From contig CABSAH010000096.1 of NCBI GenBank assembly GCA_902475645.1, positions 1 to 6,618 on the forward strand: a DNA stretch of 6,618 nt, in the 5' to 3' direction. The position numbers were made by a program, and so were the translations under genes. This DNA is from an uncultured Christensenellaceae bacterium. GTDB taxonomy: Bacteria; Bacillota; Clostridia; Christensenellales; CAG-138. Shown here piece after piece: positions 6,333-6,618 of the stretch. The first letter of the stretch is position 1. Each line of letters opens with the position of its first letter. A model generated the notes under the pieces. It did no database searches and had not been told where the DNA came from. It saw only the letters and a list, made by a program, of their open reading frames with translations.

Positions 6333-6618
6333 TTTCCGTCCAATCCGCCATACCGCCTGTTCCTGTGCGCAAATTCGTTAAGCGCGGCAATATAGCATTC
6401 GTCGCTGAATTCGGGCCACAGCGTATCGGTGAATACCAGCTCCGCATATGCGCTTTGCAGCAGCATAAAGTTGGAAAGCCGTTCCTCCCCGCCCGTGCGT
6501 ATAACAAGGTCAACATCATAAAGCCCCTTTGTATAAAGGCGGCTCATTAGACAATCCTCGTCTATATCCTCTATATTAAGCCTGCCCTCCTTTGCGTCCA
6601 GCGCAATGCTTTTAACGG
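6329..6618 (-). CDS. uppS: Undecaprenyl diphosphate synthase (isoprenyl transferase), C-terminal part, 5' end outside the window
   Basis: This is the last 95 complete codons of a cis-prenyltransferase. The enzyme condenses isopentenyl diphosphate onto farnesyl diphosphate to give C55 undecaprenyl diphosphate, the lipid carrier for peptidoglycan and other wall polymers; it acts in the cytosol at the membrane face. The diagnostic C-terminal signature is visible: DLVIRTGGEERLSNF, then QSAYAELVFTDTLWPEF, holding the arginines and serine that bind the homoallylic diphosphate. One departure from the usual pattern is a Leu where most homologues have Trp (NFMLLQ instead of NFLLWQ). The frame is open to the right edge, so the N-terminal catalytic Asp region is outside. 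The TGA stop overlaps the cdsA start codon (ATGA), which indicates translational coupling. Identification is firm; only the true start is unknown. Confidence 0.95.
   Translation of the reverse strand, partial: VKSIALDAKEGRLNIEDIDEDCLMSRLYTKGLYDVDLVIRTGGEERLSNFMLLQSAYAELVFTDTLWPEFSDECYIAALNEFAHRNRRYGGLDGK

Noticed and set aside
5650..6381. A 243-codon plus-strand open frame opposite cdsA.
   Set aside because: It is a shadow of cdsA, whose membrane segments and CDP-alcohol signature are clear. The Pro/Ser/Ala-rich product has no family resemblance.

Overview
The window is a single block of minus-strand genes with the gene order of a Gram-positive (Bacillota, probably Clostridia) essential-gene cluster. 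Read in the direction of transcription, from the right end to the left end, it holds uppS (3' part only), cdsA, dxr, rseP, ispG and the first 750 codons of polC. The presence of PolC-type DNA polymerase III, the order uppS-cdsA-dxr-rseP-ispG-polC, and MEP-pathway isoprenoid synthesis all fit Clostridia. The coding DNA is fairly GC-rich, with many GCG, CGC and AGC codons, yet isoleucine is written mostly as ATA. This suggests an uncultured or little-studied clostridial lineage; I cannot name it further.

Layout. At the right edge (6329-6618) is the C-terminal third of undecaprenyl diphosphate synthase. It overlaps cdsA (5520-6332) by 4 bases. dxr (4372-5511), rseP (3332-4366) and ispG (2260-3330) follow with gaps of 8, 5 and 1 bases. 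polC (start at 2251) begins 8 bases after ispG and runs off the left edge. There is no intergenic space longer than 8 bases, so there is no room for a conventional promoter, terminator or riboswitch between genes. The cluster reads as one translationally coupled operon whose promoter lies beyond the right edge. No tRNA, rRNA, CRISPR array, insertion sequence or sizeable repeat was seen.

How the genes fit together. Dxr and IspG are two steps of the MEP pathway to the C5 isoprenoid precursors. UppS polymerises those units into the C55 carrier lipid for peptidoglycan. CdsA makes CDP-diacylglycerol for phospholipids, and RseP is a membrane site-2 protease. PolC is the replicative polymerase, so the operon links envelope lipid supply with DNA replication.

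The most notable observation is in PolC. The N-terminal domain, OB fold and both halves of the PHP domain are well conserved. The proofreading exonuclease normally inserted in PHP is present as a recognisable remnant, about residues 412-575, but it has lost nearly all DEDDh catalytic residues. The reading frame is intact and the PHP metal-ligand set looks complete. This points to a replicase without its own classical proofreading site, possibly relying on PHP or on an enzyme acting in trans.
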